DNA of 64,000 bases from assembly GCF_900112795.1 (NCBI RefSeq), contig NZ_FONA01000013.1, positions 51,363 through 115,362 on the forward strand, in the 5' to 3' direction. Below the pieces are notes generated by a model. It was not told where the DNA came from and made no database searches. It worked only from the letters and a program-made list of their open reading frames with translations. Numbering within the stretch: position 1 is the stretch's first letter; every line of letters starts with the position of its first letter. This DNA is from Thermophagus xiamenensis (GTDB lineage: Bacteria; Bacteroidota; Bacteroidia; Bacteroidales; Marinilabiliaceae). Shown here one piece after another: positions 52,313 through 61,586 of the stretch. A program made the translations under genes and the position numbers.

Positions 52313-53326
52313 ATGGCATTATTTGGAAAAATTGATGATTTAGGGTCAAACGAGCCACAAAAACAAGAAAAAAGAAACGAGATTACAGAAGTAGAAAAAA
52401 CGCGGGTATTAATTATTGGGTCAGGTCCGGCAGGGTATACCGCAGCAATTTATGCTGCCAGGGCCAATCTAAAGCCGGTTTTATATGAAGGGTTACAACC
52501 CGGCGGGCAGTTAACTACTACTACCGAAGTTGAAAATTTCCCGGGTTATCCCGAAGGAATTACAGGTCCTGAAATGATGGAAGATCTGAAAAAGCAGGCT
52601 GCCCGTTTCGGTACCGACATCCGGTTTGGCATGGCTACAAAAGCTGATTTGTCTAAACGCCCTTTTTCTATAACCATTGATGATAAAAAAATTATTGAAA
52701 CCGATGCCCTTATTATTGCTACAGGTGCTACGGCAAAATATCTTGGATTAGAAGACGAAAAGAAATATTCAGGTTCGGGCGTTTCGGCTTGTGCCACTTG
52801 TGATGGATTTTTTTATAGGGGCAAGGATGTTGCTGTGGTTGGTGGCGGTGATACTGCTTGTGAAGAAGCGCTTTATCTGGCCGGATTAGCTAATAAAGTG
52901 TACATGATTGTTCGCCGGAATGTTTTAAGGGCATCAAAAGTGATGCAGGAACGGGTCTTCAAAACTCCGAATATTGAAATTTTATGGGAGCATCAAACCA
53001 AAGGGTTGTTTGGTGACGGAGTCGTTGAAGGGGCTGTGTTAGTTAAGAAAAAAGGGACGCCTGAAGAAGAAGAGGTAAAGATAAAAATCGATGGTTTCTT
53101 TTTGGCCATTGGTCATAAACCTAATTCTGATATTTTTAAGGATTATCTTGAAACCGATGAAGTAGGGTATATCAAAACAGTGCCCGGAACTACTAAAACT
53201 AATGTACCTGGCGTTTTTGCCTGTGGCGATGTTCAGGACTCTGTCTATAGACAAGCTGTTACCGCTGCCGGAACTGGATGTATGGCGGCCATTGACGCTG
53301 AACGATGGCTGGCAGAAAATGCCTAA
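52313..53326 (+). CDS. trxB: Thioredoxin reductase
   Basis: The 337-residue flavoprotein has an N-terminal extension of about 28 charged residues, then the FAD motif VLIIGSGPAGYTAAIYAARANL, PGGQLTTTTEVENFPGYP, the redox-active site CATC at residues 160-163 (ACATCDGFFY), the NADPH motif VAVVGGGDTACEEALYLAGLA, and the closing VFACGDVQDSVYRQAVTAAGTGC. It reduces thioredoxin with NADPH in the cytoplasm. The N-terminal extension is longer than in E. coli TrxB but the core is complete. It is transcribed alone. Confidence 0.96.
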   Translation: MALFGKIDDLGSNEPQKQEKRNEITEVEKTRVLIIGSGPAGYTAAIYAARANLKPVLYEGLQPGGQLTTTTEVENFPGYPEGITGPEMMEDLKKQAARFGTDIRFGMATKADLSKRPFSITIDDKKIIETDALIIATGATAKYLGLEDEKKYSGSGVSACATCDGFFYRGKDVAVVGGGDTACEEALYLAGLANKVYMIVRRNVLRASKVMQERVFKTPNIEILWEHQTKGLFGDGVVEGAVLVKKKGTPEEEEVKIKIDGFFLAIGHKPNSDIFKDYLETDEVGYIKTVPGTTKTNVPGVFACGDVQDSVYRQAVTAAGTGCMAAIDAERWLAENA

Positions 53327-53454
53327 GGTTGGGGTTACCCTGAAGAACTGCCAACAGTCTCTTGGTAAAATTATCCATAGCAGTTCATAGCAGTTATCTA
53401 ATAAAAAACTAATATCTTAATTGCAACGAGGTTGCTGAAAGGTTTAATGGCTTT

Positions 53455-54054
53455 TTAGCGACCTCGCATTGTATTGTAGAGGTGGTTGCTGATGATATAG
53501 TCGTAAATACCGTGGGGGAGGAGAAATTTAAGATTTTTGCCCTCTTTTAATCCCTTCCGAATAAGGGTGGATGAGATATCCAGCAGTGGTGCCTCTAAAA
53601 ATTTAACATTGTTGGAAAGGTTATAAGTATTATTGACTTCTATGGGAAATCCCGGGCGGGGATAGATGACAATTGAATGGTGCTGAAGTAATTGCTCGGA
53701 ATTGTGCCATTGGTTGATGTGGTGCCAGTTATCACTACCTATTATTAGTGAGAAATCATTATTCGGATAAATGTCGGTAAGTTTTTGTAAAGTATTAATT
53801 GTGTATGAAGGAACCGGCATAGAAAATTCGATGTCGCAAACTTTAAAACGCGATTCGGACCCAACAGCCATGTTGGTCATGGTTAATCGGTGATGGGAGG
53901 TGGCCAATTCCTCTGTCGTTTTAAAAGGATTTTGCGGACTTACCACAAACCATATTTCGTCAAATGGGGCATATTCTAAAACATAATTGGCTAAAGCCAA
54001 ATGACCAATGTGAATTGGGTTAAACGAACCGAAAAGAAGTCCTGTTTTTTGCAT
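53455..54054 (-). CDS. nadD: Nicotinate-nucleotide adenylyltransferase
   Basis: The 199-residue protein starts with the adenylyltransferase motif GLLFGSFNPIHIGHLALANYVLE, continues with DEIWFVVSPQNPFK and a central IIGSDNWHHINQWH, and ends with the ISSTLIRKGL motif. NadD transfers AMP from ATP to nicotinate mononucleotide in NAD synthesis. It lies 15 bases after gmk on the same strand and is probably the last gene of yicC-gmk-nadD. A hairpin (CGAGGTTGCT/AGCGACCTCG) overlaps the stop codon. Confidence 0.94.
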   Translation of the reverse strand: MQKTGLLFGSFNPIHIGHLALANYVLEYAPFDEIWFVVSPQNPFKTTEELATSHHRLTMTNMAVGSESRFKVCDIEFSMPVPSYTINTLQKLTDIYPNNDFSLIIGSDNWHHINQWHNSEQLLQHHSIVIYPRPGFPIEVNNTYNLSNNVKFLEAPLLDISSTLIRKGLKEGKNLKFLLPHGIYDYIISNHLYNTMRGR

Positions 54055-54069
54055 TAAAAGTACTATATG

Positions 54070-54636
54070 TTATTGTGATATAAAGTTTTTTACCAGTAAT
54101 TCGGCTTCGTGGCAAGCCTCCTCCAATTGGTTGTTAACAATAATCTGATCGAAAAAACGTGCATATCCCAGCTCTTTTTCTGCTTTAGCCAGTCGTTTTT
54201 GAATGATTGCTTCACTGTCGGTATTGCGGTTCCTGAGTCGTTTTTCTAATTCCTGTAATGAGGGTGGTTTAATAAATATGGCTAAGGCATCTGAGCCATA
54301 ACTTTTTTTGATATTAGTCCCTCCAACCACATCAACATCCAACAGAGCTACCTTCCCGTTCTGATTTATACGGTCTATCTCACTTTTTAAGGTTCCATAA
54401 TAGGTTCCTTTATAAACCTCCTCCCATTCAAGAAATTCGCCATTGTTGATTTTTTTTCTGAATTGCTCGGTAGGTATAAAGTAATAGTCTACTCCATTTT
54501 TTTCATTTTTTCTTGGAGGGCGATTCGTTGCCGATATGGAAAAAGAAAGATCTGGAACTTTTTTTATCAGCGTTTGTATAATGGTTGTTTTGCCCGAACC
54601 CGAAGGAGCTGAGAATATAATAACTTTACCTGCCAT
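54070..54636 (-). CDS. gmk: Guanylate kinase
   Basis: The 188-residue protein has the P-loop SAPSGSGKTTI at about residues 8-18, the GMP-binding block FSISATNRPPRKNEKNGVDYYFI, and FLEWEEVYKGTYYGTLKSEI, followed by KVALLDVDVVGG. It phosphorylates GMP to GDP with ATP. Length and motif order are normal. It lies 48 bases after yicC and 15 before nadD on the same strand, an arrangement common in Bacteroidota. Confidence 0.96.
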   Translation of the reverse strand: MAGKVIIFSAPSGSGKTTIIQTLIKKVPDLSFSISATNRPPRKNEKNGVDYYFIPTEQFRKKINNGEFLEWEEVYKGTYYGTLKSEIDRINQNGKVALLDVDVVGGTNIKKSYGSDALAIFIKPPSLQELEKRLRNRNTDSEAIIQKRLAKAEKELGYARFFDQIIVNNQLEEACHEAELLVKNFISQ

Positions 54637-54684
54637 ATAATATTTTTTGTTGATTTAAATTGATACAGCTATTACTGAAACCGG

Positions 54685-55560
54685 CTATAGTATATTGAGA
54701 ATTTGTTCTTTGATTTTTTCCAGTTCATCTTTCATATTTACAACCAAACGTTGAATTTCCGAGTCATTGGCCTTTGAACCTAATGTGTTAATTTCTCGTC
54801 CCATTTCCTGAGAAATAAATCCCAATTTTTTCCCCACAGGTCCATCTTCGTTCAATGTCTTATCAAAATAATCGATGTGATTTTTAAGCCGAATCTTTTC
54901 TTCTGATATGTCCAGTTTTTCGATATAATATATCAGTTCCTGTTCAAACCGGTTTTCATCTAAATCACCGTTAATATTTAGATTTTTAAGCGTCTCTTTT
55001 ATGCGGTTTTTTATTTTTTCGGTTCTTTGTTTTTCGAACGGTACCACTTCTTCAAGTAATAGCCGAATAGATTCATTATGTCCTTTTACATCCCGGAACA
55101 TTGCAGCGCCTTCCTGAATTCTGAAAGCATCCAGCTGTTCTATGGATTGAAGTAAACCATTATAAACAATATTCCATTCCTCTTCATCCAGTTCCGGTTG
55201 TTCAGATTTCATGGTGTCGGGTAAGGGCATAATTACTCGTAAAAAGTCGGTGTTGCTACTGATGCCTAGCTCCTCGGCAATAGGCTTTAACTGCCTAAAA
55301 TATTCCCTTATTACTTCTTCATTTATCCGCGAAATTTTGTCCGGCATTATAGATTCTACGTTAAAGGTTAAATCTATTTTCCCTCGCTGCAGTTTTTGAG
55401 CTATTATATTTCTAATTTCTAATTCTTTCTCTTTATAATGAGTGGGCAAACGTAAGTTTATGTCTAGTTGCTTACTGTTTAATGACTTAATTTCTATTAT
55501 AATTCGTTTGGTTGGAAGTTCGCAAACCGTCTTCCCATAGCCGGTCATGGATTTTATCAT
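54685..55560 (-). CDS. yicC: YicC-family endoribonuclease
   Basis: I start at ATG 55560 (MIKSMTGYGK), which matches the family N-terminus. The frame is open to 55587, but a -7 promoter box at 55597-55590 would place transcription start too close for that longer version. The protein of about 291 residues has the YicC blocks IIIEIKSLNSKQLDINLRLP and the closing DUF1732 region KLGFISQEMGREINTLGSKAND. YicC proteins are endoribonucleases in several bacteria. It leads the probable yicC-gmk-nadD operon. Confidence 0.9.
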   Translation of the reverse strand: MIKSMTGYGKTVCELPTKRIIIEIKSLNSKQLDINLRLPTHYKEKELEIRNIIAQKLQRGKIDLTFNVESIMPDKISRINEEVIREYFRQLKPIAEELGISSNTDFLRVIMPLPDTMKSEQPELDEEEWNIVYNGLLQSIEQLDAFRIQEGAAMFRDVKGHNESIRLLLEEVVPFEKQRTEKIKNRIKETLKNLNINGDLDENRFEQELIYYIEKLDISEEKIRLKNHIDYFDKTLNEDGPVGKKLGFISQEMGREINTLGSKANDSEIQRLVVNMKDELEKIKEQILNIL

Positions 55561-55589
55561 CGAAAATATTTTTTGGGATTCTATCACGG

Positions 55590-55597
55590 CAAAGTTA
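55590..55597 (-). promoter_or_regulatory. Candidate -7 promoter box for yicC-gmk-nadD
   Basis: TAACTTTG on the minus strand matches TAnnTTTG and lies 30 bases before the ATG at 55560. No clear TTTG stands at the -33 position. Confidence 0.5.
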
Positions 55598-55784
55598 GTT
55601 ATTAAGAACCAATAAAAGTTTATAGGGTGGGGTATATTTTAAAGTCCTTTGATGTTTTATTCTTTATATTTCATTTTATTAAAGGTATTGACTAATAAAT
55701 TAATAAAAAATATGAACAAAAGAATATAATTGCTGTTTTTATTTATAGTTATTCTAAATTAATTCAAACTCAAAATTAAGGGCC

Positions 55785-57131
55785 ATGAAAAAGATGAAAT
55801 TCAGTTTGCTTATAGTTTTGTCCGGAATATTCATTCTGGCGTCGTGCGACAAAAATGATGATAATAACACAGAAGAAATACCAGATGAAAGTAACACCAT
55901 TGTAGACGTTGCTTCTGCTGATGAAAATTTTTCAGTTTTGATAGATGCCTTGGAACTGACAGATTTAAAAGATGCTTTGGCGGATGAGAATGCCGAATAT
56001 ACGGTATTTGCGCCGACCAACGATGCTTTTAGTGATTTGTTGACTGAGTTGGGGTATGACGAATTGGAAGATCTACCAAATGATGATCTTAAAGAAATTT
56101 TGTTGTATCATGTACTGGCCGGTAAGGCTGAAGCCAATGAAGTGGAAAATGGCTATTACAGCACATTGGCTGATGGCCCTCAAGACGGATATACGTTATC
56201 TATGTACATTAATATGGATGATGAAATGATCAACAGTCGGGCCTCTATTACTGCCACCGACATAATGGCTGATAATGGGGTTATTCATGTTGTTGATAAG
56301 GTTATCTTGCCATTATCCTTGTCGGGTCATGCAGCTGCTAATAGTGCTTTTTCTGTATTGGAAGAAGTAGTTGAAAAAGCAGGATTGTCGGAAACTCTTA
56401 ACAATAGTTCTTTGAGTTTTACCGTTTTCGCCCCTGTGGATGATGCTTTTAACCAATTGTTTACCAATTTGGGTTTCACATTGGATGATTTATCGCTAGA
56501 GGACCTGCAACCCATATTGCTATACCATGTTGTAACGGGATTTCTGCCTTCTGCCGATATTGAATCAGGTTATGTTACAACTCTTAGTCAGATAGGGGAA
56601 CAATTTGTGAGTTTGCAAGTTAGTTTAGGAGATAATATAATATTAAACGGGAATAGCAATGTTATTATTGAGGATGTTGTTGCAACCAATGGTATTATTC
56701 ATGCCATTGATGAAGTATTGATACCACCCGAAGTGGTTGATTTGGCTTTGGACAACTCCGATTTTTCTTATTTGGTAGAAGCATTGGTAAAAGTTGATCT
56801 CGTTGAAGCTTTAAGGGATGAAGGACCTTTTACTGTTTTTGCACCTGTTAATTCTGCATTTGAAGACTTGTTCGAAACATTGGGTGTAAATGGACTGAAT
56901 GATATTGATGATGAAACGCTTGAAAATGTGCTTTTGGCGCATGTGGTTAGTGGGTATTTTTTATCCTCAGATTTAAGTAACGGTTCTTTGTCAACCTTGA
57001 ATAGTGAAAAATCTTTAACCATAAATGTTGATAACGGAATTGTTATTGACGGAGATATAAATGTTCTGTTGGCTGATATTAAGGGAACCAATGGAGTTGT
57101 ACATGTTATTGATAAAGTAATTGTTCCCTAA
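55785..57131 (+). CDS. Lipoprotein with three fasciclin (FAS1) domains
   Basis: The 448-residue product has a lipoprotein signal (hydrophobic, lipobox LASC, Cys near residue 22) and an acidic linker. Three FAS1 domains follow at about 38-175, 180-318 and 320-448. Each has the first conserved block (YTVFAPTNDAF, FTVFAPVDDAF, FTVFAPVNSAF) and the second LLYHV- or LLAHV-type block, and ends with GVIHVVDKVI, GIIHAIDEVL or GVVHVIDKVI. FAS1 domains mediate adhesion. Triplication within one protein suggests duplication of a single domain. A hairpin terminator follows. Confidence 0.92.
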   Translation: MKKMKFSLLIVLSGIFILASCDKNDDNNTEEIPDESNTIVDVASADENFSVLIDALELTDLKDALADENAEYTVFAPTNDAFSDLLTELGYDELEDLPNDDLKEILLYHVLAGKAEANEVENGYYSTLADGPQDGYTLSMYINMDDEMINSRASITATDIMADNGVIHVVDKVILPLSLSGHAAANSAFSVLEEVVEKAGLSETLNNSSLSFTVFAPVDDAFNQLFTNLGFTLDDLSLEDLQPILLYHVVTGFLPSADIESGYVTTLSQIGEQFVSLQVSLGDNIILNGNSNVIIEDVVATNGIIHAIDEVLIPPEVVDLALDNSDFSYLVEALVKVDLVEALRDEGPFTVFAPVNSAFEDLFETLGVNGLNDIDDETLENVLLAHVVSGYFLSSDLSNGSLSTLNSEKSLTINVDNGIVIDGDINVLLADIKGTNGVVHVIDKVIVP

Positions 57132-57150
57132 AATATTAATATAATCTATA

Positions 57151-57200
57151 AAAAAGGGGCTTCAGGGTGAACACCAAAGGTTCAACGGTAGTCCCTTTTT
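57151..57200 (+). terminator. Intrinsic terminator after the fasciclin gene
   Basis: AAAAAGGGGCT pairs with AGTCCCTTTTT, and an inner GTGAAC pairs with GTTCAAC. The stem is imperfect, but the T run is good. Confidence 0.7.
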
Positions 57201-57280
57201 CTTAGTGGTAATCTTTGCCTGGTGTAAAAAAATAAATATCAAATCATCAGGGTAATTGTATTGTTGAAATTTGTTGAAAA

Positions 57281-58174
57281 ATGGCTGTTTATTCCATTAA
57301 AGATCTGGAAAATATTTCAGGCGTAAAAGCTCATACTATAAGGATATGGGAAAGACGGTATGGTTTGATTGAACCTAACCGGACTTCGACCAATATTAGA
57401 TATTATTCGGATGCCGATCTTAAAAAACTACTCAACATATCTATCTTAAACCAAAACGGATATAAGATATCGAAAATAGCTCAGTTGAGTGAGCAGCAAT
57501 TGAGGGATCGTGTATTGGAACTGTGCATAAATGGGCGGAAAAACAACCTTCACATTGAAAGTTTGATGGTTTCAATGTTAGAGTTAGATGAAAAAAAATT
57601 TGTAAATGTATTATCGGCAGCCGTTATTAAATATGGTTTTGAGGCAACCGTTGAACAGGTGTTGTTCCCTTTTCTCGACAGAATTGGTATGTTATGGCAG
57701 ACTGGTACAATTAATCCGGCACAGGAACATTTTATCTCAAACCTGATACGGCAAAAAATTATGGTGGCCATCGATAATGAAATGCAAAATATTGTGGCCC
57801 AAGGACCAAAAATGATTTTCTTTTTACCTGAAGGTGAAATGCATGAACTTGGAATTTTGTTCTATAGCTTTATTGCACGCAAGGAAGGGTTAGAGGTGAT
57901 TTATTTAGGTGCTTCAGTGCCTCTGGAGGATTTAAAAGCGGTACAACAAATCCGTCCTGCAGATGCTTTTTTTACTTCCTTTGTTACTGCGCGCGATAAA
58001 GAGCAACTCGAGGTGGATTTGCTTAAGTTTCGGGAATCTTTTACGGATATACCCTTCTTTGTATCAGGAAAATTGGTGCGTGAGTTGGAACCTCAACTTC
58101 CTGATAATTTTACTGTTATTTCTTCCGTGCGAATTTTTAAAGAAAATATAAAACTACTGCAATATAGTGATTAG
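57281..58174 (+). CDS. MerR-family regulator with B12-binding domain, CarH-like photoreceptor
   Basis: The 297-residue protein has an N-terminal MerR DNA-binding domain (VYSIKDLENISGVKAHTIRIWERRYGLI in residues 3-30). A cobalamin-binding part follows. It carries both marks of CarH-type light sensors: W139 followed nine residues later by E149-H150 (the Wx9EH motif) and E186-x-H188-x-x-G191, whose His binds cobalt base-off. CarH represses genes in the dark with adenosylcobalamin and releases DNA on illumination. Target genes such as carotenoid or photolyase genes are not in the window, so the regulon is unknown. A non-light-sensing B12 regulator is possible. Confidence 0.85.
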   Translation: MAVYSIKDLENISGVKAHTIRIWERRYGLIEPNRTSTNIRYYSDADLKKLLNISILNQNGYKISKIAQLSEQQLRDRVLELCINGRKNNLHIESLMVSMLELDEKKFVNVLSAAVIKYGFEATVEQVLFPFLDRIGMLWQTGTINPAQEHFISNLIRQKIMVAIDNEMQNIVAQGPKMIFFLPEGEMHELGILFYSFIARKEGLEVIYLGASVPLEDLKAVQQIRPADAFFTSFVTARDKEQLEVDLLKFRESFTDIPFFVSGKLVRELEPQLPDNFTVISSVRIFKENIKLLQYSD

Positions 58175-58253
58175 TAGACATCACATTAGGGCTGGGGGCT
58201 TCGCCTGTTGTAATGTTTCTAACGGATATTAATTAAGAGTTTAATCCATTTAA

Positions 58254-59582
58254 TTAAATCACTTTTTTATTCTTCCATTTTCCTGACAAATAATATATCA
58301 TAGTTCCAATTAGTCCGATTGTCCATCCGCAGGGAATAGCCCACCATATGCCAGAGGGGCCTATATGTGCGGAAAACCAGGCTGCCAGCGGAATACGAAT
58401 TAACCACAAAGATATAAGAGTTATGAACATGGGGATGAGTGTATCCCCGGCGCCACGTAATGTGCCATGCATGGTAAACATGGTAGCAAAAACAGGATAA
58501 AACGAACTAACTATTATGAGGTATTTCCTTCCATATTCAATGACTTCCGGGCTATGGGAAAAGAGGGAAATCAGGTTTTTCCCTTGAAAAATTACAATAA
58601 ACATTACTGCTAAACTTATACACCAGCTCATTATCAATGTTGCCCGAACACCATTGCGGATGCGTAAGATTTTTCCGGCACCAAAATTTTGACCTACAAA
58701 TGCTGATAGGGCTGAGGCAAGATTCATTGCTGGCATCGATGCTAAAGCATCTATTCTACTGGCTGCTGTATAGGCGGCTAATACAGCTGTATCAAAATTG
58801 TTGATAATTCGGATAAGCGCCATCATGCCAAGAGCTACAAACATTTGCTGGAAGCCGGTGGGTAACCCGATGATTACGCTCTTTTTAAAGATATCCCTGT
58901 CAAAGACAAACGATTTTCGACTGAAATTTATTAAATATTGCCTACGGTTTAAGATAATAATAGCTGTTATAAAAGTCCCGCCTTGAGCTACTATGGTGGC
59001 AATAGCAGCACCTGCTATGCCCCATTTAAATACCAGGATAAAGAGCAAATCCAAACCAATATTGGCAATGGTGGCTATGGTAAAAAACAACAATGGAGTT
59101 CTGCTGTCGCCTAACCCGCGAAGAATAGAGGCCGTACTGTTTAGGGCAAAATAAATAAGCAGGCCCGACATGTATACCGTAAAATATAGTATGGCCTCGG
59201 GCATTACATCTTCGCCTACACTTAATAATGTAAATATTTTTCTGGCCAAGAGTATTCCCGTGGCCGATAATATTAAAGAGGCTCCAAATACAAAAACATA
59301 TAGGGTTCCAATGGCTTTTTTTACATTGTCATAATTTTTGGCACCAAAATATTGGCTTATTACTACGGTGGCGCCACTACCTATACCAATGACAAAGGAT
59401 ATGAGGGTATAAAAAATAGGAAATGATGCACCTACAGCTGCTAATGCCTGATCGCCTAAATATTTACCTACGATAATTGAATCAACTATATTATATAGTT
59501 GTTGAAAGATATTTCCTATTACCATAGGTACAGCAAATCGAAAAATAAGTCTTCCTTCCTTCCCGTATGTTAAATCTCTCAT
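58254..59582 (-). CDS. MATE family multidrug efflux transporter
   Basis: The 442-residue protein is hydrophobic with about 12 membrane segments in two halves. MATE blocks are visible: MVIGNIFQQLYNIVDSIIVGKYLGDQALAAVGASFPI at the N-terminus (shown in overlapping short pieces as IGNIFQQLYNIVDS and VGKYLGDQALAAVG), IGSGATVVISQYFGAKNY, and AFVGQNFGAGK in the second half. It probably exports cationic drugs in exchange for Na+ or H+. A TAGTTTTG box lies 39 bases upstream. Confidence 0.92.
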   Translation of the reverse strand: MRDLTYGKEGRLIFRFAVPMVIGNIFQQLYNIVDSIIVGKYLGDQALAAVGASFPIFYTLISFVIGIGSGATVVISQYFGAKNYDNVKKAIGTLYVFVFGASLILSATGILLARKIFTLLSVGEDVMPEAILYFTVYMSGLLIYFALNSTASILRGLGDSRTPLLFFTIATIANIGLDLLFILVFKWGIAGAAIATIVAQGGTFITAIIILNRRQYLINFSRKSFVFDRDIFKKSVIIGLPTGFQQMFVALGMMALIRIINNFDTAVLAAYTAASRIDALASMPAMNLASALSAFVGQNFGAGKILRIRNGVRATLIMSWCISLAVMFIVIFQGKNLISLFSHSPEVIEYGRKYLIIVSSFYPVFATMFTMHGTLRGAGDTLIPMFITLISLWLIRIPLAAWFSAHIGPSGIWWAIPCGWTIGLIGTMIYYLSGKWKNKKVI

Positions 59583-59620
59583 TTAATATTTGTTTACATC
59601 ATATGTAATTACCTTGGATG

Positions 59621-59628
59621 CAAAACTA
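59621..59628 (-). promoter_or_regulatory. Candidate -7 promoter box for the MATE gene
   Basis: TAGTTTTG on the minus strand fits TAnnTTTG, 39 bases before the ATG. The -33 element is not clear. Confidence 0.4.
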
Positions 59629-59732
59629 TGGAAAAAATATTTGTTGAATGGCTTTATTTTGTTTGCGCCGGGCTGTAACTTTTTCGTCAAGTAAAGAAAA
59701 ACTGTTATTTTTACTGGCTCAATGGCCAAAAT

Positions 59733-61220
59733 ATGGGTAAGAAGATAGTACTTTTTTTGAAGTTTTGGGGGCTGGTATGTAGTTTGGCTTCAACACAAGC
59801 TTCGCCCTCTCATTTTAATGAGTTGGTTGTTATTAATATAGAAAATCCAGATTCATTTTATGTTGCCAGGAAAGGTGGTGCCGAATACTTCTTATCTGAT
59901 CTATATGGGCATCATCACATGGTTTCGTCAGGAAGAATCAATGTTTGGGTAGAAAATTATTTTGTTCCCAAGCAGAGAAGCGGACGGTTTAATAGTATGG
60001 ATGGTCGGCGATATATTGTTAAACCCATGCTTTCTTTTCAGACCGGATCCGAAAGTTCTGTCGGTTTGGATGTAAAGAAGAAAGTGTATCAGCCATTTAC
60101 CTTGTCATTAAAATATAAATATTTTGACTATCCTTCCATTCTGGATTATCCTTCACCTTATGAAAGAACTCCTTTAGAGGCGTATCTCTATTTTTTAAAG
60201 CACCCTTCAGGTGCCGATACGCTTATAAAAATAGAAAATGCCAGGCCCATCGAAAAAATTATGCAAAAAACTCTTGTTGATGCACCTTATCTGGTTGAAG
60301 AAATTTGGGATGAAATACCTGATCCCCCAAAGATTGTTTATGGGGATGGCTTTATTGAGAAAAAATCGGCTCATGAAGAAATCCTGCGTTTGTTAAGTGT
60401 TGAGGGGCCTGATGCTAAAGGAAAACTTAATAAACGTGCCGGGCCTGATCGACCCTGGACTTATGGTGGAACCGAAAATATTCAGTTTTCGCAAGCCTTT
60501 TTGGAAAATTGGGCTAAGGGAGGACAAAATTCCATTTCTTTACTTAGTGACTTGAGAATCAATGCAAAATATAAAAAAGAAAATGTGGAGTGGGAGAGTT
60601 ATGCTATCCATAAATTGGGGTTTCTAAGTGCTGAGGATCAAAAGTCACGGGTAAATGATGATTTAATTGAATTAAATAGCAAATATGGTGTGAGTGCCGG
60701 GAAAAAATGGTTCTATAGTGGATTAATTAATTTTAAAACACAGTTTTTTAACGGATATTCCAAAAATGATGTTGATAAAGAGAATCCTATCTCAGGTTTT
60801 ATGGCTCCTGCCTATTTTACTGCCGCATTGGGTATGGATTACAAAGAAAAAAATTTCACTTTGATGCTTTTGCCTTTTACATCGAAGCTAACTTATGTTG
60901 CTGATACAGCAAAGATTGATCAGACTAAATATAAGATTCCTGAAGATAAAAAGAGTGATACTATGGGGGGTGCTTCTTTGGTTAATAGTCTTAAATGGAG
61001 TTTTGCTAAGGATTTCAACTTGTCTTCAAAACTCGATTTTTTCTATGAGTACATGGGTACCGAGAATCAGGTTCAAGGAGAATGGGAATTGATTCTCGAT
61101 ATGAAAATTAATATTTTCCTGAAAACGCGAATCGCAACTTATCTGAGGTATTACAGCAACGAATCTGATAAGCTTCAGTTTAAGGAAAACTTGAGTATTG
61201 CTTTTAGTTACAGATTCTAG
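59733..61220 (+). CDS. DUF3078 outer-membrane beta-barrel-like protein
   Basis: The 495-residue product has a signal peptide (MGKKIVLFLKFWGLVCSLAS, cleaved near TQA). Residues about 225-495 match DUF3078: WTYGGTENIQFSQAFLENWAKGG, then alternating polar and aromatic strands, ending with a terminal aromatic residue in IAFSYRF, a typical outer-membrane barrel C-terminus. The first 200 residues are less conserved. The family is found in Bacteroidota and has no assigned function. The gene is alone and ends 250 bases before a strong terminator. Confidence 0.85.
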   Translation: MGKKIVLFLKFWGLVCSLASTQASPSHFNELVVINIENPDSFYVARKGGAEYFLSDLYGHHHMVSSGRINVWVENYFVPKQRSGRFNSMDGRRYIVKPMLSFQTGSESSVGLDVKKKVYQPFTLSLKYKYFDYPSILDYPSPYERTPLEAYLYFLKHPSGADTLIKIENARPIEKIMQKTLVDAPYLVEEIWDEIPDPPKIVYGDGFIEKKSAHEEILRLLSVEGPDAKGKLNKRAGPDRPWTYGGTENIQFSQAFLENWAKGGQNSISLLSDLRINAKYKKENVEWESYAIHKLGFLSAEDQKSRVNDDLIELNSKYGVSAGKKWFYSGLINFKTQFFNGYSKNDVDKENPISGFMAPAYFTAALGMDYKEKNFTLMLLPFTSKLTYVADTAKIDQTKYKIPEDKKSDTMGGASLVNSLKWSFAKDFNLSSKLDFFYEYMGTENQVQGEWELILDMKINIFLKTRIATYLRYYSNESDKLQFKENLSIAFSYRF

Positions 61221-61586
61221 ACAAATAAAAGGCTTTAACTTTGTTTAACGGTTATTTCTCTTGTTATTTTATAATTCATCTTACATTTGCCAGTCAATAT
61301 AACAAACAATTGTTGGAGTTGTTATGTTGACATTATTTTATCCGAACAAAGGTGTGTTTGAGTGCAAAATAAATCACGATTTATTGTTATTTTAACAAAA
61401 TTTGGGTTGACTTCGGCACGGGCTTTGTTTATATTAGTTAAAGTTTTCTCATAGTTTAGGGTTAGGTTTGGTTAATAGAGGGTCGTTTACAAAAGCGTGA
61501 ACGGCCCTCTTTTATTTTTTGAATGCATAAAAATTAAATTTGGTCATTAGCCACATGCCATTGTTAAACAATTAAAAGTGAAAGGC
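61221..61586 (+). other. Intergenic stretch ending in a strong terminator
   Basis: This 366-base gap lies between convergent genes. The only clear structure is the hairpin at 61477-61517, which is 250 bases from the nearest plus-strand stop. The distance leaves room for a long 3' untranslated region or a small RNA ending there, but I cannot fix a promoter for one. Confidence 0.45.
61477..61517 (+). terminator. Strong intrinsic terminator
   Basis: AGAGGGTCGTTTAC pairs with GTGAACGGCCCTCT (two T-G wobbles) around AAAAGC and is followed by TTTTATTTTTT. It ends plus-strand transcription from the DUF3078 gene or a small RNA. Confidence 0.92.

Noticed and set aside
53427..53467. Intrinsic terminator for nadD
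   Set aside because: The hairpin CGAGGTTGCT/AGCGACCTCG is good, but no T run follows on the minus strand and one arm lies in the coding sequence, so it is listed only as a remark in nadD.
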